Source of the DNA: a candidate division KSB1 bacterium
GTDB taxonomy: Bacteria; Zhuqueibacterota; Zhuqueibacteria; Zhuqueibacterales; Zhuqueibacteraceae
Direction of reading: 5' to 3'
Assembly (NCBI GenBank): GCA_034506175.1
Contig: JAPDQB010000007.1
Span: forward strand, 1-64,000
Length of the DNA: 64,000 nucleotides
Positions 34,576 to 44,991 of the stretch are shown here, piece after piece; within the stretch, counting starts at the first letter, position 1, and each line of letters begins with the position of its first letter. The notes under the pieces are model-generated. The model ran no database searches. It was given only the letters and a program-made list of their open reading frames with translations, and was not told the origin of the DNA. A program made the translations under genes and the position numbers.

Positions 34576-37500
34576 TTAGCGCAGCAAAATAAGTTTGCGG
34601 CTCGCGCTGAAATCAGCGGTTTCGAGCCGGTAAAGATAAATACCCGCGGCAACGTCACGGCCGGCATCGTCGCGGCCGTTCCAACTGGCCTCGTGATAAC
34701 CGGCGTTGAGATTTTTGTTGTCAATCAGCGTGCGCACGGCACGCCCGATCACATCGAAGATCGTCAAGCGCACCGTCGCGGCTGCCGGCAAGCCGAAACG
34801 AATAACGCCGATTGCCGGCCATTCGGCGAGCCGCAGGGGATTCGGATAACTCGGCAGCAGCTCGAAGTTTGTCGGAATGAGGTTTTGCAAGGCGCCGGTT
34901 TCCGCCAACGGCGCGGCTTTTCCCGCCCACCAAATGAACTGTCGCGGCTGCGGCGCCGCACGAAAAATATAATTTTTTTCACCAGCGTGAAAATCTTTTG
35001 GCCGAATTTGACGGCGGACACGGCTGCCGACATCCTCCAGCACAAAAATAAAATCATCCGGAAAATCCCCCGAAAAATTCCAAGTCAGCTCGACGGGCAA
35101 TCCGGCGCGACTGGCGAAAACCGTGAAAGGCCATTTTTGTGCGGCGTTGCCGCTTGGGCGAAAATCGCGCGTGAATTTTCCGGCGAAACGCGGCCAATCG
35201 CGCCGGTCAAAATACAAGCTCACGTGATCGCCGATCGCCGGCGGCTCCGAAAGATCGAGCGGGTCCCACGCCTCAACCGCGCTCGCCGCCACCCCGAGAT
35301 AATTGGCCTCATCGGAAAACTCGCCGTCGAAAACGCGCAACTGCACCTGCCAATCAATCGCGGCGGAAAGCGCTTCCGGTTTGTTGGTTTGATTGGCAGC
35401 AACGGGAAAAATGCGGAGGGTTTGCGGCTGCGTTTCCAAATTGCGCACAAAATAACCTTGCCACGGCATCAAGCTTTTTTGCTGGTCAAGGTATTTCGCG
35501 CCGTCAAACGCCCATAAATTATTTTCAACATAAGCCGGTTTTTGCGCCGCCGTCCAGGCGGTGGGAAAATCAAACGGGGTGGCGATGAGATTCCAGCCGG
35601 GCTGCAAGCTCAGCTCGAACGGCGCAGCGGTTTTGACTGAATGAACCGGGCCGGTGTCAAAATTTTTTGGCGTTGTGGTGATCAACCAAAACGCGCGGCC
35701 CGGCGCAAAATTTTCAAAATCGGCTTTGCCAAATTCAACATTGCCGGCGCCGGGTTGATAACGAAACAACCGCCATACCGCCGGATCATATCTGCCCAAA
35801 TCGTCTTCCAAAAGATTCGCCGGCGAATCATCCGACAAACGGTAGGGTACGGAGAAAATATGATAACGGTTGGCGGCAAAGGACATCGGGGCGACGATAT
35901 TTTCCGACGCCGTCACCGTCGCATGAAAATGTACCGATGAGCGACTGCGATTGCCGGCGGAATCCGCCGCTTCCAGAAAGTATTCCAATCCGCGCGAAAC
36001 AATTTCCGCCGCCTCCAGGCGGGTTGAAAAAACAGCGTGAGTTGCCGGCTGCAAATTTTTCATTCGATAATTGGATGCGCCGGCAGGGCGATGGAACAAG
36101 CGCACGGTGTGAATTTTAGAAAGCGCGTCTTGCGCCTGCGTGGTCAAAACCAGATCGGTTTGCGCCGTCGTGGTATCGACGGCAGTGTGCAACAACGTCG
36201 GCGGTGTGCGGTCGACTTTGAAAGTTGCGCCAACCCACCCGCCGAGATTGCCGGCGCTGTCTTCCGGCATCAGGGTCCAGCCGTGTGCATTCTCGCTCAA
36301 TTGCAAAATCAGCCGGAAACTGCCGGCGTTGCCGTTGATAAAGCCGAAAAATTTTCCGTCAAGAAAAAAGTGATAACGCCGGATTCCGCTGGTGGCGTCG
36401 GTTGACGGCGTCCATTGCAGCAGCAAGCTGTCGCCACGCGTCCACTGCCGGTTTGGCGACAGATTTTGCGCCGGTGTCGGCGGCGTGGCGTCGTAACGAT
36501 AGCTCACAGTTGCCGTGTTGCGAAAATCAACGTTGCCGCGGCCATCCATCAGCCACAGATAAACCGGCGTTTTTCCCTCTTTCGTGGCGAGCAATTCGAG
36601 CTGGTCAATCGTCACGCCCTCGGCGCCGGCAACGAAGACGCCGTCTTGATTGTGTGTTGGCGGCGCGCCGATTTTGTAAAACGCGCCGGTAACGCGGCTC
36701 GGGTCGAACGGATTTTGCCAGCGCAGCGTGAATTTTTTATTGGCGCTCCATTGCGCCGGCTCGATATGCACGGCCTGCGGCGCAGCAGGTGCGGTGAGAT
36801 CAGGCGGCGGGTTGTAGATGACTTTGAGAACGAAACTTTGCGTCGTCCGCGCGCCGAGATTGTCTTTCACCGCCAAGGTTACCGCGATTTCACCCGCATC
36901 ATTCGCAGCCGGCGTGCCGAACAATTGCAATTTGGCGGCGTCGACTTGCAGCCACGTTCCACTCGGCTTCACCAATTCGAGACGAAACGGATCGGCGGAA
37001 TCGAAATCGTACGCTTCGACCTGATAGGTATAAAGCGATCCGGCTGGCGTTTCAGTTTTGGGATATGAAATAATGATCGGCGGCACATTCGCTAATGCGC
37101 CATCGCCTTTGAGCGCCTGAAAAAAAATATCCTGATTGCCGCGGCGGCTGTCTTCCCAGGCGGTAAAAAATCCATTTGCTCCAAGAAAGGCACCGGGCTG
37201 GCTGAGAATCGCCGGACGTTGTTTTGCGCCACCGGCGTTGGTGATAAAAATGCCGTTCATTTCCCACAGCGCTTGACCGTGTTTATCCAACCGTTGCGCG
37301 GCGATGTTGGTGCCGGAATGGCGTTCATCCGTCCACACGCCGATCAAGCCGCCGCTGCCGTCAGCAATGAGGCGCGGCTGGGTTTGTTCTTGGCTTGTCG
37401 CCACCAGCGCAACACCGTCGCTCTGCCAGCGCGTTTGCCCGCTTGCATTCAGCGCCTGCGCATAAATATCGGTTTTGCCGGAACGTTGATCTTCCCACGC

Positions 37501-38526
37501 CACAAAAAAACCGTCTCCGCCGTCGCTGGCAATTTGCGGATTGAGTTGATCGTTCGAGGCTTTGCAAACGGTCACGCCGGGCAAGCTCCATTGCGGCAAG
37601 CCGAGGGCATCGATTTTTTGCGCGAATAAATCGAAATGGCGATTGCGATTGTCGCTCCAAACCACGAACGTGTTGCCGGCTGCCGTATTTGCATTCGGGG
37701 AAAAATAAACAACCGGGGAGATTTGCGTGCTGCGCGTATTGGTGACAAACACCGGCGCCGGCCCCAGCGGCGAGGCCTTGCTATCGAAACGTTGCGCGGC
37801 AAGACGCGGCAGACCGGCGCTGTTATCGCTCCACACCGCGACGAAACCGCCGTCGGTTGTGGCGGCCGCATCGCCTAAAATTTGATTGCCGCCGCCCGCC
37901 ACCACGCTTCGTCCGGCCGGTTCAAAGAGAATCTTTCCATTATTGTCGATTCGTTGCACCGCAATATCTTCGTTGCCGGATTTAAAATCATGACAAAGAA
38001 CGAAGGCACCGCCGGCGCCGTCGGTGATCACTTTCGGCTCGGCCTGTTTGCCGCTGGCGCGAATCACTTCCACGCCGGCCGCGCCCCAAAGCAGCTTGCC
38101 GCTCTTGTCGAGGCATTGGCCGTAAATGTCACCCGTGTCGTTGCGCAAGTCCTGCCAAAAAATCATCACGCCGTTTTTACCGTCTGAAATCGCGGTGAGG
38201 GCGAGTTGATCTTTTGCAGAAACCGCGACTGGGATGCCGTCTTGTTTCCAAGTCGGCTGGCTCACCTCATTGAGATGCTGCGCATAAATCGCCGTGCGGC
38301 TCTCGCGCTTGTCGTGCCAAATGACGAACGCGCCGCCTTGTCCGTCGCTCACCAGCGCCGGCGCATTCTGTTCGCCTGCTGCGAGAACGAGCGGCAGATT
38401 GTAGTATGCTCCGGAAATTTGTCCGGCGAGGCGACTCGGAAAAAAAATGAAACAGGCCATGACGAATGCGTATCTTGTCAATGGCTGTTGCCTCGTCCAG
38501 TAAGCAATGCGCCAATTCATTTTCAT
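34576..38526 (-). CDS. Secreted beta-propeller protein with T9SS-like tail
   Basis: This 1316-residue exported protein has a signal peptide (about 15-35). Seven blades of about 50 residues with a GGxFVxWxDxR...DIYAQ pattern (about 50-465) form a propeller. A cadherin/He_PIG-like domain (about 480-570) and fibronectin-like modules follow. The C-terminal 90 residues (ELLPSYPNPLRLAEWP, VRLTIFDVIGRAVRTL, AGIYLYRLET) are the FlgD-like type A sorting domain used by type IX secretion and common in FCB bacteria. It is likely surface-attached or released. The function of the propeller is unknown. The gene is the middle one of a three-gene leftward operon. Confidence 0.85.
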   Translation of the reverse strand: MKMNWRIAYWTRQQPLTRYAFVMACFIFFPSRLAGQISGAYYNLPLVLAAGEQNAPALVSDGQGGAFVIWHDKRESRTAIYAQHLNEVSQPTWKQDGIPVAVSAKDQLALTAISDGKNGVMIFWQDLRNDTGDIYGQCLDKSGKLLWGAAGVEVIRASGKQAEPKVITDGAGGAFVLCHDFKSGNEDIAVQRIDNNGKILFEPAGRSVVAGGGNQILGDAAATTDGGFVAVWSDNSAGLPRLAAQRFDSKASPLGPAPVFVTNTRSTQISPVVYFSPNANTAAGNTFVVWSDNRNRHFDLFAQKIDALGLPQWSLPGVTVCKASNDQLNPQIASDGGDGFFVAWEDQRSGKTDIYAQALNASGQTRWQSDGVALVATSQEQTQPRLIADGSGGLIGVWTDERHSGTNIAAQRLDKHGQALWEMNGIFITNAGGAKQRPAILSQPGAFLGANGFFTAWEDSRRGNQDIFFQALKGDGALANVPPIIISYPKTETPAGSLYTYQVEAYDFDSADPFRLELVKPSGTWLQVDAAKLQLFGTPAANDAGEIAVTLAVKDNLGARTTQSFVLKVIYNPPPDLTAPAAPQAVHIEPAQWSANKKFTLRWQNPFDPSRVTGAFYKIGAPPTHNQDGVFVAGAEGVTIDQLELLATKEGKTPVYLWLMDGRGNVDFRNTATVSYRYDATPPTPAQNLSPNRQWTRGDSLLLQWTPSTDATSGIRRYHFFLDGKFFGFINGNAGSFRLILQLSENAHGWTLMPEDSAGNLGGWVGATFKVDRTPPTLLHTAVDTTTAQTDLVLTTQAQDALSKIHTVRLFHRPAGASNYRMKNLQPATHAVFSTRLEAAEIVSRGLEYFLEAADSAGNRSRSSVHFHATVTASENIVAPMSFAANRYHIFSVPYRLSDDSPANLLEDDLGRYDPAVWRLFRYQPGAGNVEFGKADFENFAPGRAFWLITTTPKNFDTGPVHSVKTAAPFELSLQPGWNLIATPFDFPTAWTAAQKPAYVENNLWAFDGAKYLDQQKSLMPWQGYFVRNLETQPQTLRIFPVAANQTNKPEALSAAIDWQVQLRVFDGEFSDEANYLGVAASAVEAWDPLDLSEPPAIGDHVSLYFDRRDWPRFAGKFTRDFRPSGNAAQKWPFTVFASRAGLPVELTWNFSGDFPDDFIFVLEDVGSRVRRQIRPKDFHAGEKNYIFRAAPQPRQFIWWAGKAAPLAETGALQNLIPTNFELLPSYPNPLRLAEWPAIGVIRFGLPAAATVRLTIFDVIGRAVRTLIDNKNLNAGYHEASWNGRDDAGRDVAAGIYLYRLETADFSASRKLILLR

Positions 38527-38534
38527 GTACTTTT

Positions 38535-39332
38535 TTAATTTGGCGGATCTGGCGGCTCCGGCAATAATTTTTTCTCAACCGGATTTTTCGACGAACTTTT
38601 CAGCAAGGCCGCGGCCGAGGCACCGCTGATCAACGCCGCGCCGGTAAGATACCAAAGCCAGCTCCGGCCCCGCTGGTTTTGCATTTGCCGCGGCAGCGTC
38701 GCCGTGGTTTGATGGTTTGCAGCACGGTCTACAATCGCCTCCCCCGGTGTCGGCGTCAATGCCGCGAGCGCTGGCAGTTGATTTTCCAGCGGTACGATGA
38801 TGTCGGGTGATTCCAACAAACTCGACCATAACTCCGGCAATGGAAATGACGCCGGGGTGTTAATGTCGCCGTGATACTCGGCGGTGTGAATTTTCGTCAT
38901 CTGTCCCGAGTGACCGTCGAACCAGCGCAGCGTCACCTGCCACAAACGAGGTGAAGACGATGGCGTGGATGACGTGGCGCGGTCAAGCGTGACGGCGATC
39001 AAATAATTCAACGTTAAATTTTTGCACAACGCCTGCACGTCCTCGGCGGCAAAAAGCGAAAAGTTGCGGTGTTTTTTCCAATATGTCGCCAAAGAAATTT
39101 CCGAGGCGACGGTGAAACGCCCCTCATTTCGGCACATCGCGCGCAAGGCTTGCGCAAGATTTTCGCTTTGTTCTCGCAGACCCTCGTCGCCGGAGAAGGT
39201 GAGTATCGCAATTCGTTCCAACGCTGGAATATTATGTGCCGTTGCAGCTGAATCGATTTGCGCCTGCAGCGGCAGCGCGGAGAGCATCCAGAGCCAGCCG
39301 AGCCGCGATAAATGTTGTCGGAAGCGCGACAT
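38535..39332 (-). CDS. CsgG/DUF2380-like exported protein
   Basis: This 265-residue protein has a signal peptide (about 1-25) and a domain (about 38-190) that recalls CsgG-type/DUF2380 folds: IAILTFSGDEGLREQSENLAQALRAM, then an LCKNLTLNYLIAVTLD segment, as in proteins that sum parts of a surface complex. A transmembrane helix near the C-terminus (about 228-247) is followed by a Pro-rich tail. The similarity is weak and based on pattern only. It is first in the operon with the propeller exoprotein (8 bp gap) and the TPR kinase. Confidence 0.6.
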   Translation of the reverse strand: MSRFRQHLSRLGWLWMLSALPLQAQIDSAATAHNIPALERIAILTFSGDEGLREQSENLAQALRAMCRNEGRFTVASEISLATYWKKHRNFSLFAAEDVQALCKNLTLNYLIAVTLDRATSSTPSSSPRLWQVTLRWFDGHSGQMTKIHTAEYHGDINTPASFPLPELWSSLLESPDIIVPLENQLPALAALTPTPGEAIVDRAANHQTTATLPRQMQNQRGRSWLWYLTGAALISGASAAALLKSSSKNPVEKKLLPEPPDPPN

Positions 39333-39720
39333 AAAGTTTCGATAAAAAAATTTGCAAAGCGAGAAGATTTATTCAACGGTTTAAAGACAACAAATATGAT
39401 GCCAAACAGGCATCAACGAGCAGGCTTGAAAACTTGAGCTTATCCTGCAACGCCGTGTTCGACAGCAGGGTATGCTTTCAAATCCGTATGCGCTGACCGG
39501 GCGTGTTCGCTGATGAAACAAGCAGTCCTTTTTTCGGCACGCGAATTGATTTTCTTTAAAAAAACCGCTGAATTTTCGGCCAGCATTTTTAACTTGTATT
39601 CGAAGCCATTTTTGACGATCTTTCATGAATGTAAGCCGTTCTTAACAACAGCCAAATTCATGCAACGGATTCAAATGAACGACGGTTGTTTTCGAGCCGG
39701 AGGAAAAGGAGAACGCTGCC
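39333..39720. other. Divergent intergenic region, 388 bp
   Basis: I see no gene. The region separates the leftward operon from the rightward arrestin-like gene and must carry both promoters. A small perfect hairpin (TGATGCC-AAACA-GGCATCA, 39397-39415) lies about 65 bp upstream of the leftward start and could be an operator. Confidence 0.5.
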
Positions 39721-40731
39721 ATGTCAAAATGTGAGGTGAAAATTTTATTCGACCGGCCGGATGGCACCTACAAATTCGGCGAAGCGATTGCCGGCGTGGT
39801 TCAGGTTGCCGCCCAGGCCGATTTTCACTGCCGGCGAATAACCCTCATTCGCGAATGGAGGACGCACGGGCGCGGCAATATCGCTTCCGGCGGGGAGGAA
39901 GGCTTGATCCTCGCCGAGGCCGCAGAATTCAAAGCGGGTGAAACGCGGGAGTATCCTTTTCGCTTTGCCGGTCTCGCCGGGCCGGTGAGCTATCCAGGAC
40001 ATTATCTGAGCGTCGAATGGCACGTTCGGGCGCATCTGGATATTCCGCTGGCGGTCGACGTGAAACAAGAAGAAAAGTTTATTCTGGTCGGCGGCGAGAC
40101 CTCGCAGGAAATTTTGTTGGGCACGGGCGAGGAGGTAAAAATTGATTCAAAAATTTCGAGTGAATTGGAAGGGCGGATCGCGATGGCAAAAGTGCTCGGC
40201 GTTCCCTTTTTCATCATCGGCCTGGCGATGATTTATTTCAGCGATTGGTATCCTTTGACGCTGGCGCTGGGCCTGGCGGCGACGGGCTTCGGCGGCTGGC
40301 AGATTTTTCTGATGACGAGGAATCAGCTGGCGCAGAAAAAGCTGGGAGAGATCGCGGTGCGGATTCATCCCGACAAGCTGCGTCCCGGTATGCAGCTCGA
40401 ATGCCGGGTTGCACTGCCTGCCTCTCACGCCGAACGGCTGCAAAAAATCACCGCAGCTCTCATCGGGGAAGAGCGCGTCGTGAGCGGCGCCGGCAATCAC
40501 AAAATGGTGCATACCCACAAGATTCACGAAGAGGTGATGGAACGGACCGCTGACGAGGCAATGGAGGACGCGAACAAGCTGCAATTCAACCTGCCGCTGC
40601 AATTGCCGGCTGAGGCGCCCAGCACTTTTCGCGCGCCGGATAATGCGCTGTTTTGGTTTGTTCGTGTGCAGTGCGATATTCGCGGCTGGCCGGATTGGGT
40701 GCAGGAATTTCCGATTACGGTGATGCCATAA
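39721..40731 (+). CDS. Arrestin-like membrane protein
   Basis: This 336-residue protein has an N-terminal arrestin/SpoOM-like beta-sandwich (about 3-130; the pattern KILFDRPDGTYKFGEAIAGVV and a WHVRAHLDIPLAVD strand are typical). Two adjacent transmembrane helices (about 160-200) and a second beta-sandwich (about 215-335) ending in WVQEFPITV follow. Such tandem sandwiches occur in bacterial arrestin-like proteins of unknown function. The good ribosome site GGAGGAAAAGGAG precedes ATG 39721. It has no obvious partner. Confidence 0.65.
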   Translation: MSKCEVKILFDRPDGTYKFGEAIAGVVQVAAQADFHCRRITLIREWRTHGRGNIASGGEEGLILAEAAEFKAGETREYPFRFAGLAGPVSYPGHYLSVEWHVRAHLDIPLAVDVKQEEKFILVGGETSQEILLGTGEEVKIDSKISSELEGRIAMAKVLGVPFFIIGLAMIYFSDWYPLTLALGLAATGFGGWQIFLMTRNQLAQKKLGEIAVRIHPDKLRPGMQLECRVALPASHAERLQKITAALIGEERVVSGAGNHKMVHTHKIHEEVMERTADEAMEDANKLQFNLPLQLPAEAPSTFRAPDNALFWFVRVQCDIRGWPDWVQEFPITVMP

Positions 40732-40812
40732 GTCTCTTTAAAGTTGAATCGTTGCAAAAAAAAGCAAAGATTTTCGTTGCGATGTTCAAAAAAAATATCT
40801 TCACAAGAAATT

Positions 40813-41463
40813 ATGCCCCAACAAAACATTTTTATTGCCGGCGGCACCGGCTACCTCGGTGCGCGGCTGATTGCCAGACTTTTACAACGCCGCCACGAGG
40901 TGTTCGCGCTGGCGCGGCCCGGCTCGGAACAAAAACTGCCGCCGGGCTGTGTACCGATCATCGGAAATGCCCTGGACAGAAATTCGTATCAAGAACAAAT
41001 CCGGCCGGCGGACACTTTTGTGCATCTCGTCGGCGTTTCACATCCGAATCCGTCGAAGGCCGAACAGTTTCGCGCGATTGATCTGGCCTCGATCCAAAAC
41101 TCCGTTCCGGCTGCCGCCACCGCCGGCGTCAAGCATTTTGTTTATGTGAGCGTCGCGCATCCGGCGCCGGTGATGAAAGCGTATTGGCAGGTTCGCGCCG
41201 AATGCGAAGCGATTATCAGCGCGAGCCGCTTGAACGCGACGATCCTGCGGCCGTGGTACGTGCTCGGCCCCGGCCACTGGTGGCCGTATGCGCTCACGCC
41301 GCTGTATTGGCTCTTCGAGCGTGTGCCCGCCACACGCGAGACGGCGCAGCGGCTCGGGCTGGTGAAGTTGCCTCAAATGATCAAGGCGCTTTTACACGCC
41401 GTGGAAAATCCAATTCAGGGAAGACGGATTTTTGAGGTGAGCGAAATTCGGCAATTCAAATGA
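40813..41463 (+). CDS. NAD(P)-binding SDR/NmrA-like epimerase
   Basis: This 216-residue atypical short-chain dehydrogenase has the nucleotide-binding GGTGYLGARL (residues about 10-19), then VHLVG and a YVSVAHP strand. The catalytic YxxxK is not intact; ATP/NAD(P)-binding without catalysis or a sugar/lipid reductase role is possible. ATG 40813 is preferred because the nucleotide-binding strand follows directly. Its stop overlaps the cutC start (ATGA), so the two genes are translationally coupled. Confidence 0.75.
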   Translation: MPQQNIFIAGGTGYLGARLIARLLQRRHEVFALARPGSEQKLPPGCVPIIGNALDRNSYQEQIRPADTFVHLVGVSHPNPSKAEQFRAIDLASIQNSVPAAATAGVKHFVYVSVAHPAPVMKAYWQVRAECEAIISASRLNATILRPWYVLGPGHWWPYALTPLYWLFERVPATRETAQRLGLVKLPQMIKALLHAVENPIQGRRIFEVSEIRQFK

Positions 41464-42179
41464 GCAAAAATTTTCTTTTGGAAATCTGCGTTGATTCGGT
41501 CGATTCCGCCATCGCCGCGCAAGAGGGTGGCGCCGATCGCGTCGAATTGTGCGTCAATCTCAACGACGGCGGGACGACGCCGAGCGCCGGGCTGATTTCG
41601 ACAGTGCGCCGACATTTGCGCATCGGCTTGCACGTTCTCATCCGGCCGCGCAGCGGCGATTTTTGTTATTCAGCAGTGGAATTCAAGAGCATGAAAAACG
41701 ACGTCGCTTTCGCCAAAAATCTCGGTGCCGACGGCGTGGTGTTCGGGATTCTCAAGCCGGACCACACCGTCGATGTCGAGCGGATGCGCGTGCTGGTTGC
41801 TCTGGCCCGGCCAATGAGCGTCACGTTTCACCGCGCTTTTGACGTCACTGCAGAACCGTTTCGCGCGTTGGAAGACCTCATCGCGTTGGGCGTTGACCGT
41901 CTTTTGACTTCCGGCCAGGCGGAAACGGCCAAGGCCGGCTTGCCGTTGATCGCACAGCTCGCGCAAAAAGCCGCTGGTCGCATCCGCATCATGCCCGGCG
42001 GCAACATCAACGCGCAGAACCTGCCTCTTTTCATCAACACCGCCGGGGTGTCCGAGATTCATGCCGGCTCGGCGGTGATCACAAAAAAATATTCGGCAGC
42101 CGGGCTTTTTACAACGTGGCGCGGCGTTGTTGATCCGCAAAAAGTCCGCGCCTTCATAAATTGGCCGAATGATTTTTAA
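41460..42179 (+). CDS. cutC: CutC-family TIM-barrel protein
   Basis: This 239-residue protein matches CutC over its whole length: LEICVDSVDSAIAAQEGGADRVELC at the start, then LIRPRSGDFCYS, SVTFHRAFD, LTSGQAETA and IMPGGNINAQNL. CutC was named for copper homeostasis in Escherichia coli, though its biochemical role remains unsettled. It lies within the operon of the SDR-like gene upstream (4-bp overlap) and is followed by arginase after 70 bp. No copper-regulatory site was seen. Confidence 0.9.
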   Translation: MSKNFLLEICVDSVDSAIAAQEGGADRVELCVNLNDGGTTPSAGLISTVRRHLRIGLHVLIRPRSGDFCYSAVEFKSMKNDVAFAKNLGADGVVFGILKPDHTVDVERMRVLVALARPMSVTFHRAFDVTAEPFRALEDLIALGVDRLLTSGQAETAKAGLPLIAQLAQKAAGRIRIMPGGNINAQNLPLFINTAGVSEIHAGSAVITKKYSAAGLFTTWRGVVDPQKVRAFINWPNDF

Positions 42180-42249
42180 TTCCACGGAGACAGTCATTCT
42201 GCCGAACCATTGGTCTGCCTTAAAATCTTCGCAATAGAAAAAGGAAAAA

Positions 42250-43143
42250 GTGATCCCATCTTCGATTCGAATCATCGGCGTGCCGATGGACTTGGGCCAA
42301 TCCCGGCGCGGAGTGGATATGGGCCCGAGCGCGCTGCGCTATGCCGGACTATCGCAACGCTTGCGAAAATTGGGGCATATTGTTGAAGACGTCGGCAACA
42401 TTACGGTGGCGGTTCGTGATACATTGCCGGAAAGCGGCGGCATGGCGTTCCTGCCCTCGGTGGTGAAGGCCTGTGAGCAGATTTACGAACAAGGTCGTCA
42501 GGCCATGGCGGCTGGTTGCCTTCCTTTATTTGTTGGTGGCGATCATTCCATCGCGGTTGGCACCGTCGGCGGTGTCACTCACGAGGCGCCAGCGGGCTTG
42601 TTGTGGATCGATGCGCACGGCGATTTCAACACGCCGGAAAGCTCGCCGAGCGGCAATATTCACGGCATGCCGCTGGCCGCGCTGTTGGGACTCGGCAGGC
42701 CGGAGCTGATCAATCTTGGCCGCCCTGGCCCAAAGCTCAAATCATCTGATGTCGTTTTGATCGGGGTGCGGGATTTGGACCCGCAGGAAAAGGAACTGCT
42801 GAAAGAAAGCCGCATCGGCATTTACTCGATGCGTGAAATCGATGAGCGCGGGATTGCGGCGGTGGTGCGCGAGGCGCTGGCGCGTTTGCAGCATTTGCCG
42901 CGTCTGCACGTGAGTCTCGATCTGGATTGCCTCGATCCGATGGAGGCGCCGGGGGTCGGCACGCCGGTCGCCGGCGGCCTCTCGTATCGCGAAGCGCATT
43001 TGCTCATGGAAATTCTTGCCGACACCGGTCGCGTCGGCTCGATCGACGTGGTGGAGATCAACCCGATTTTGGATGAAAGAAATCACACAGCAGAGATCGC
43101 CGCGGAGTTGCTGGCGTCTTTGTTGGGGAAGTCGATTTTGTAA
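42250..43143 (+). CDS. rocF: Arginase
   Basis: This 297-residue protein hydrolyses arginine to ornithine and urea (ureohydrolase fold, two manganese ions). Manganese ligands are H99 (GGDHS), D121-A-H-G-D125 and the SLDLDCLDP motif near 226. The substrate-side NIHGMPLA segment is arginase-type and not agmatinase-type. The start codon is GTG 42250, directly after a purine-rich ribosome site. Neighbouring genes do not form an arginine pathway. Confidence 0.92.
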   Translation: MIPSSIRIIGVPMDLGQSRRGVDMGPSALRYAGLSQRLRKLGHIVEDVGNITVAVRDTLPESGGMAFLPSVVKACEQIYEQGRQAMAAGCLPLFVGGDHSIAVGTVGGVTHEAPAGLLWIDAHGDFNTPESSPSGNIHGMPLAALLGLGRPELINLGRPGPKLKSSDVVLIGVRDLDPQEKELLKESRIGIYSMREIDERGIAAVVREALARLQHLPRLHVSLDLDCLDPMEAPGVGTPVAGGLSYREAHLLMEILADTGRVGSIDVVEINPILDERNHTAEIAAELLASLLGKSIL

Positions 43144-43152
43144 AAATTGTCA

Positions 43153-43181
43153 TTGACTCTGTCATGGTCAATATTTATCTT
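43153..43181 (+). promoter_or_regulatory. Sigma70-like promoter
   Basis: TTGACT (43153-43158) and TATCTT (43176-43181) are separated by 17 bp. The segment also contains an inverted repeat TTGAC...GTCAA. It would drive the short open frame at 43210 and the aldehyde dehydrogenase. Confidence 0.5.
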
Positions 43182-43209
43182 TTGGGCAGATCAAATCGGA
43201 GTTCAAGCC

Positions 43210-43305
43210 ATGCCGATGACAGTTGGTTTATATAAAAAACTGGAGGAAGTCGCGCCGCAACTAAGCGCGGTTCTGTTTGCCATTCTCGAAGAGATTGAGC
43301 CGTAA
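43210..43305 (+). CDS. Possible 31-residue peptide
   Basis: A short open frame (start MPMTVGLYKKLEEV, end EEIEP) lies between a promoter-like sequence and the aldehyde dehydrogenase gene. It has a heptad-like helical pattern. I do not recognise it; it could be a leader peptide, a gene remnant or chance. Confidence 0.25.
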   Translation: MPMTVGLYKKLEEVAPQLSAVLFAILEEIEP

Positions 43306-43331
43306 AGAGAAGAATCGGTTACGAAACGCGT

Positions 43332-44948
43332 ATGCCACCTCTCATGGACCAAGACCTTCAATCCATTCAGGAAGTTCGTTCGCTGGTTGCCAAAGCGCGC
43401 GAGGCTTATCTGCGCTACAAGGAATTTTCGCAGGAGCAGGTTGACCGCATCGTTGCGGCGATGTGCGAGGCCGGATTTAAAGCGAGCGAACGCCTGGCGC
43501 GCCTGGCGGTCGAAGAGACGAAATACGGCAAAGTCGCGGACAAGACGGTGAAGAATCAATTCTCGACGCGAGATTTGTATGAGCACATCAAAGACCTCAA
43601 AACCGTCGGGGTGATTCGCGAAGACACAAAGAAAAAAATTCTCGAAATCGCCGAGCCGTTTGGCGTTGTGGCCGCTGTCGTGCCGACGACGAATCCGACT
43701 TCGACCGCGATGTTCAAGTGCATCATTGCGGTGAAAGCCCGCAACGGCATCGTCGTCTCCCCGCATCCGCGCGCGAAAAATTGCACGCAGGAAGCCGTGC
43801 ATGTCGTTCGCCAGGCTGCTGAGAGCGCCGGCGCGCCGGAGGGCTTGATTCAATGTCTTTCGATTCCATCGAACGAAGGCACGAATGAGCTGATGCGCCA
43901 TCGTGACGTCGCCGTGATTCTGGCCACCGGCGGCACCGGCCTGGTGCGCGCGGCGTATTCGGCGGGCAAACCGGCGTATGGCGTCGGCCCGGGCAACGTG
44001 CCGGTTTACATCGACCGCAGCGCCGATATTCCGAAGGCAGTTGCCGATGCGGTCGCAGGAAAAACGTTTGACTGGGGCACGCTCTGCTCTTCGGAGCAAG
44101 CGCTGGTGGTCGACGCGCCGGTGTCGGATCGCGTGATCGAGGAGTTGAAAAAACAAAAGGCGTATTTTCTCAGCGACGCCGAAGCCGAGAAAGTCGCCAA
44201 AGTTTTGGTGACACCGGAGTTTCGAATTAACGCCGAGATGGTTGGCCAATCGCCGCAGCGGATTGCGAACGCCGCCGGATTTACCGTGCCGGATGACGTG
44301 CGCGTTTTGGTGGCGAGATTAACCGGTGTCGGGCGGCAAGATCCGCTTTCCGCCGAAAAACTTTCGCCGGTGTTGGCGCTGTACATTGAAGACGGCTGGC
44401 AAAAAGGCTGCGACCGCTGCATGGAGCTGCTCAATTTCGGCGGCCGCGGCCACACGCTGGCGATTCACGCGCAAGATAAAGGCGTGGTGATGCAATTCGC
44501 GCTGAAGAAACCGGCCTTTCGCATCATCGTCAATTCGCCGGCGGCCATCGGCGCGGTCGGTTACACGACGGAGCTCGATCCGAGCATGACGCTCGGCTGC
44601 GGCTCGTATGGCGGCAACATCACCAGCGACAACATTGGCCCGGTGCATCTCATCAACATCAAGCGCGTGGCCTGGGAAACCAAACCGCTGTCGATGATTC
44701 GTGAAACCGGAGGCTGGCGGCCTACGCTGCCGACCTCCACGACTCGCGCCGCTGAGTTTCCGTATCAAAAAGCCCTGGCCTCCGATGTTTCGCGCAAAGG
44801 TGGCTCGGTGAAACCGATGCCAGCGCCTGCCGACAAGCCGTGGCTGGCCAGCCGAGAGTCTGATGAAAAAAAATACGGCGCCGGTAAAATGAGCGGCGAG
44901 CAGGTGGATAGGATTGTGAGTGAGTTTGTGAAATCGCGACGGAAATAA
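43332..44948 (+). CDS. CoA-acylating aldehyde dehydrogenase (EutE/PduP type)
   Basis: This 538-residue enzyme converts an aldehyde, CoA and NAD to acyl-CoA. It matches EutE/PduP and the AdhE acetaldehyde domain: the [12 protein letters not shown] segment, [25 protein letters not shown], catalytic C252 in [11 protein letters not shown] and the GGRGHT motif. It is 70 or so residues longer than EutE. After a Pro-rich linker (about 485-510) the C-terminus has a short amphipathic helix (about 520-535; [16 protein letters not shown]) that looks like the encapsulation peptides targeting enzymes to bacterial microcompartments. PduL, the usual next enzyme, is encoded at 46451. No shell gene is visible. 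Confidence 0.88.
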   Translation: MPPLMDQDLQSIQEVRSLVAKAREAYLRYKEFSQEQVDRIVAAMCEAGFKASERLARLAVEETKYGKVADKTVKNQFSTRDLYEHIKDLKTVGVIREDTKKKILEIAEPFGVVAAVVPTTNPTSTAMFKCIIAVKARNGIVVSPHPRAKNCTQEAVHVVRQAAESAGAPEGLIQCLSIPSNEGTNELMRHRDVAVILATGGTGLVRAAYSAGKPAYGVGPGNVPVYIDRSADIPKAVADAVAGKTFDWGTLCSSEQALVVDAPVSDRVIEELKKQKAYFLSDAEAEKVAKVLVTPEFRINAEMVGQSPQRIANAAGFTVPDDVRVLVARLTGVGRQDPLSAEKLSPVLALYIEDGWQKGCDRCMELLNFGGRGHTLAIHAQDKGVVMQFALKKPAFRIIVNSPAAIGAVGYTTELDPSMTLGCGSYGGNITSDNIGPVHLINIKRVAWETKPLSMIRETGGWRPTLPTSTTRAAEFPYQKALASDVSRKGGSVKPMPAPADKPWLASRESDEKKYGAGKMSGEQVDRIVSEFVKSRRK

Positions 44949-44991
44949 ACACTCTACGCCCGCCGTAGGCAGGAAACAAAAGATCCCCAGC

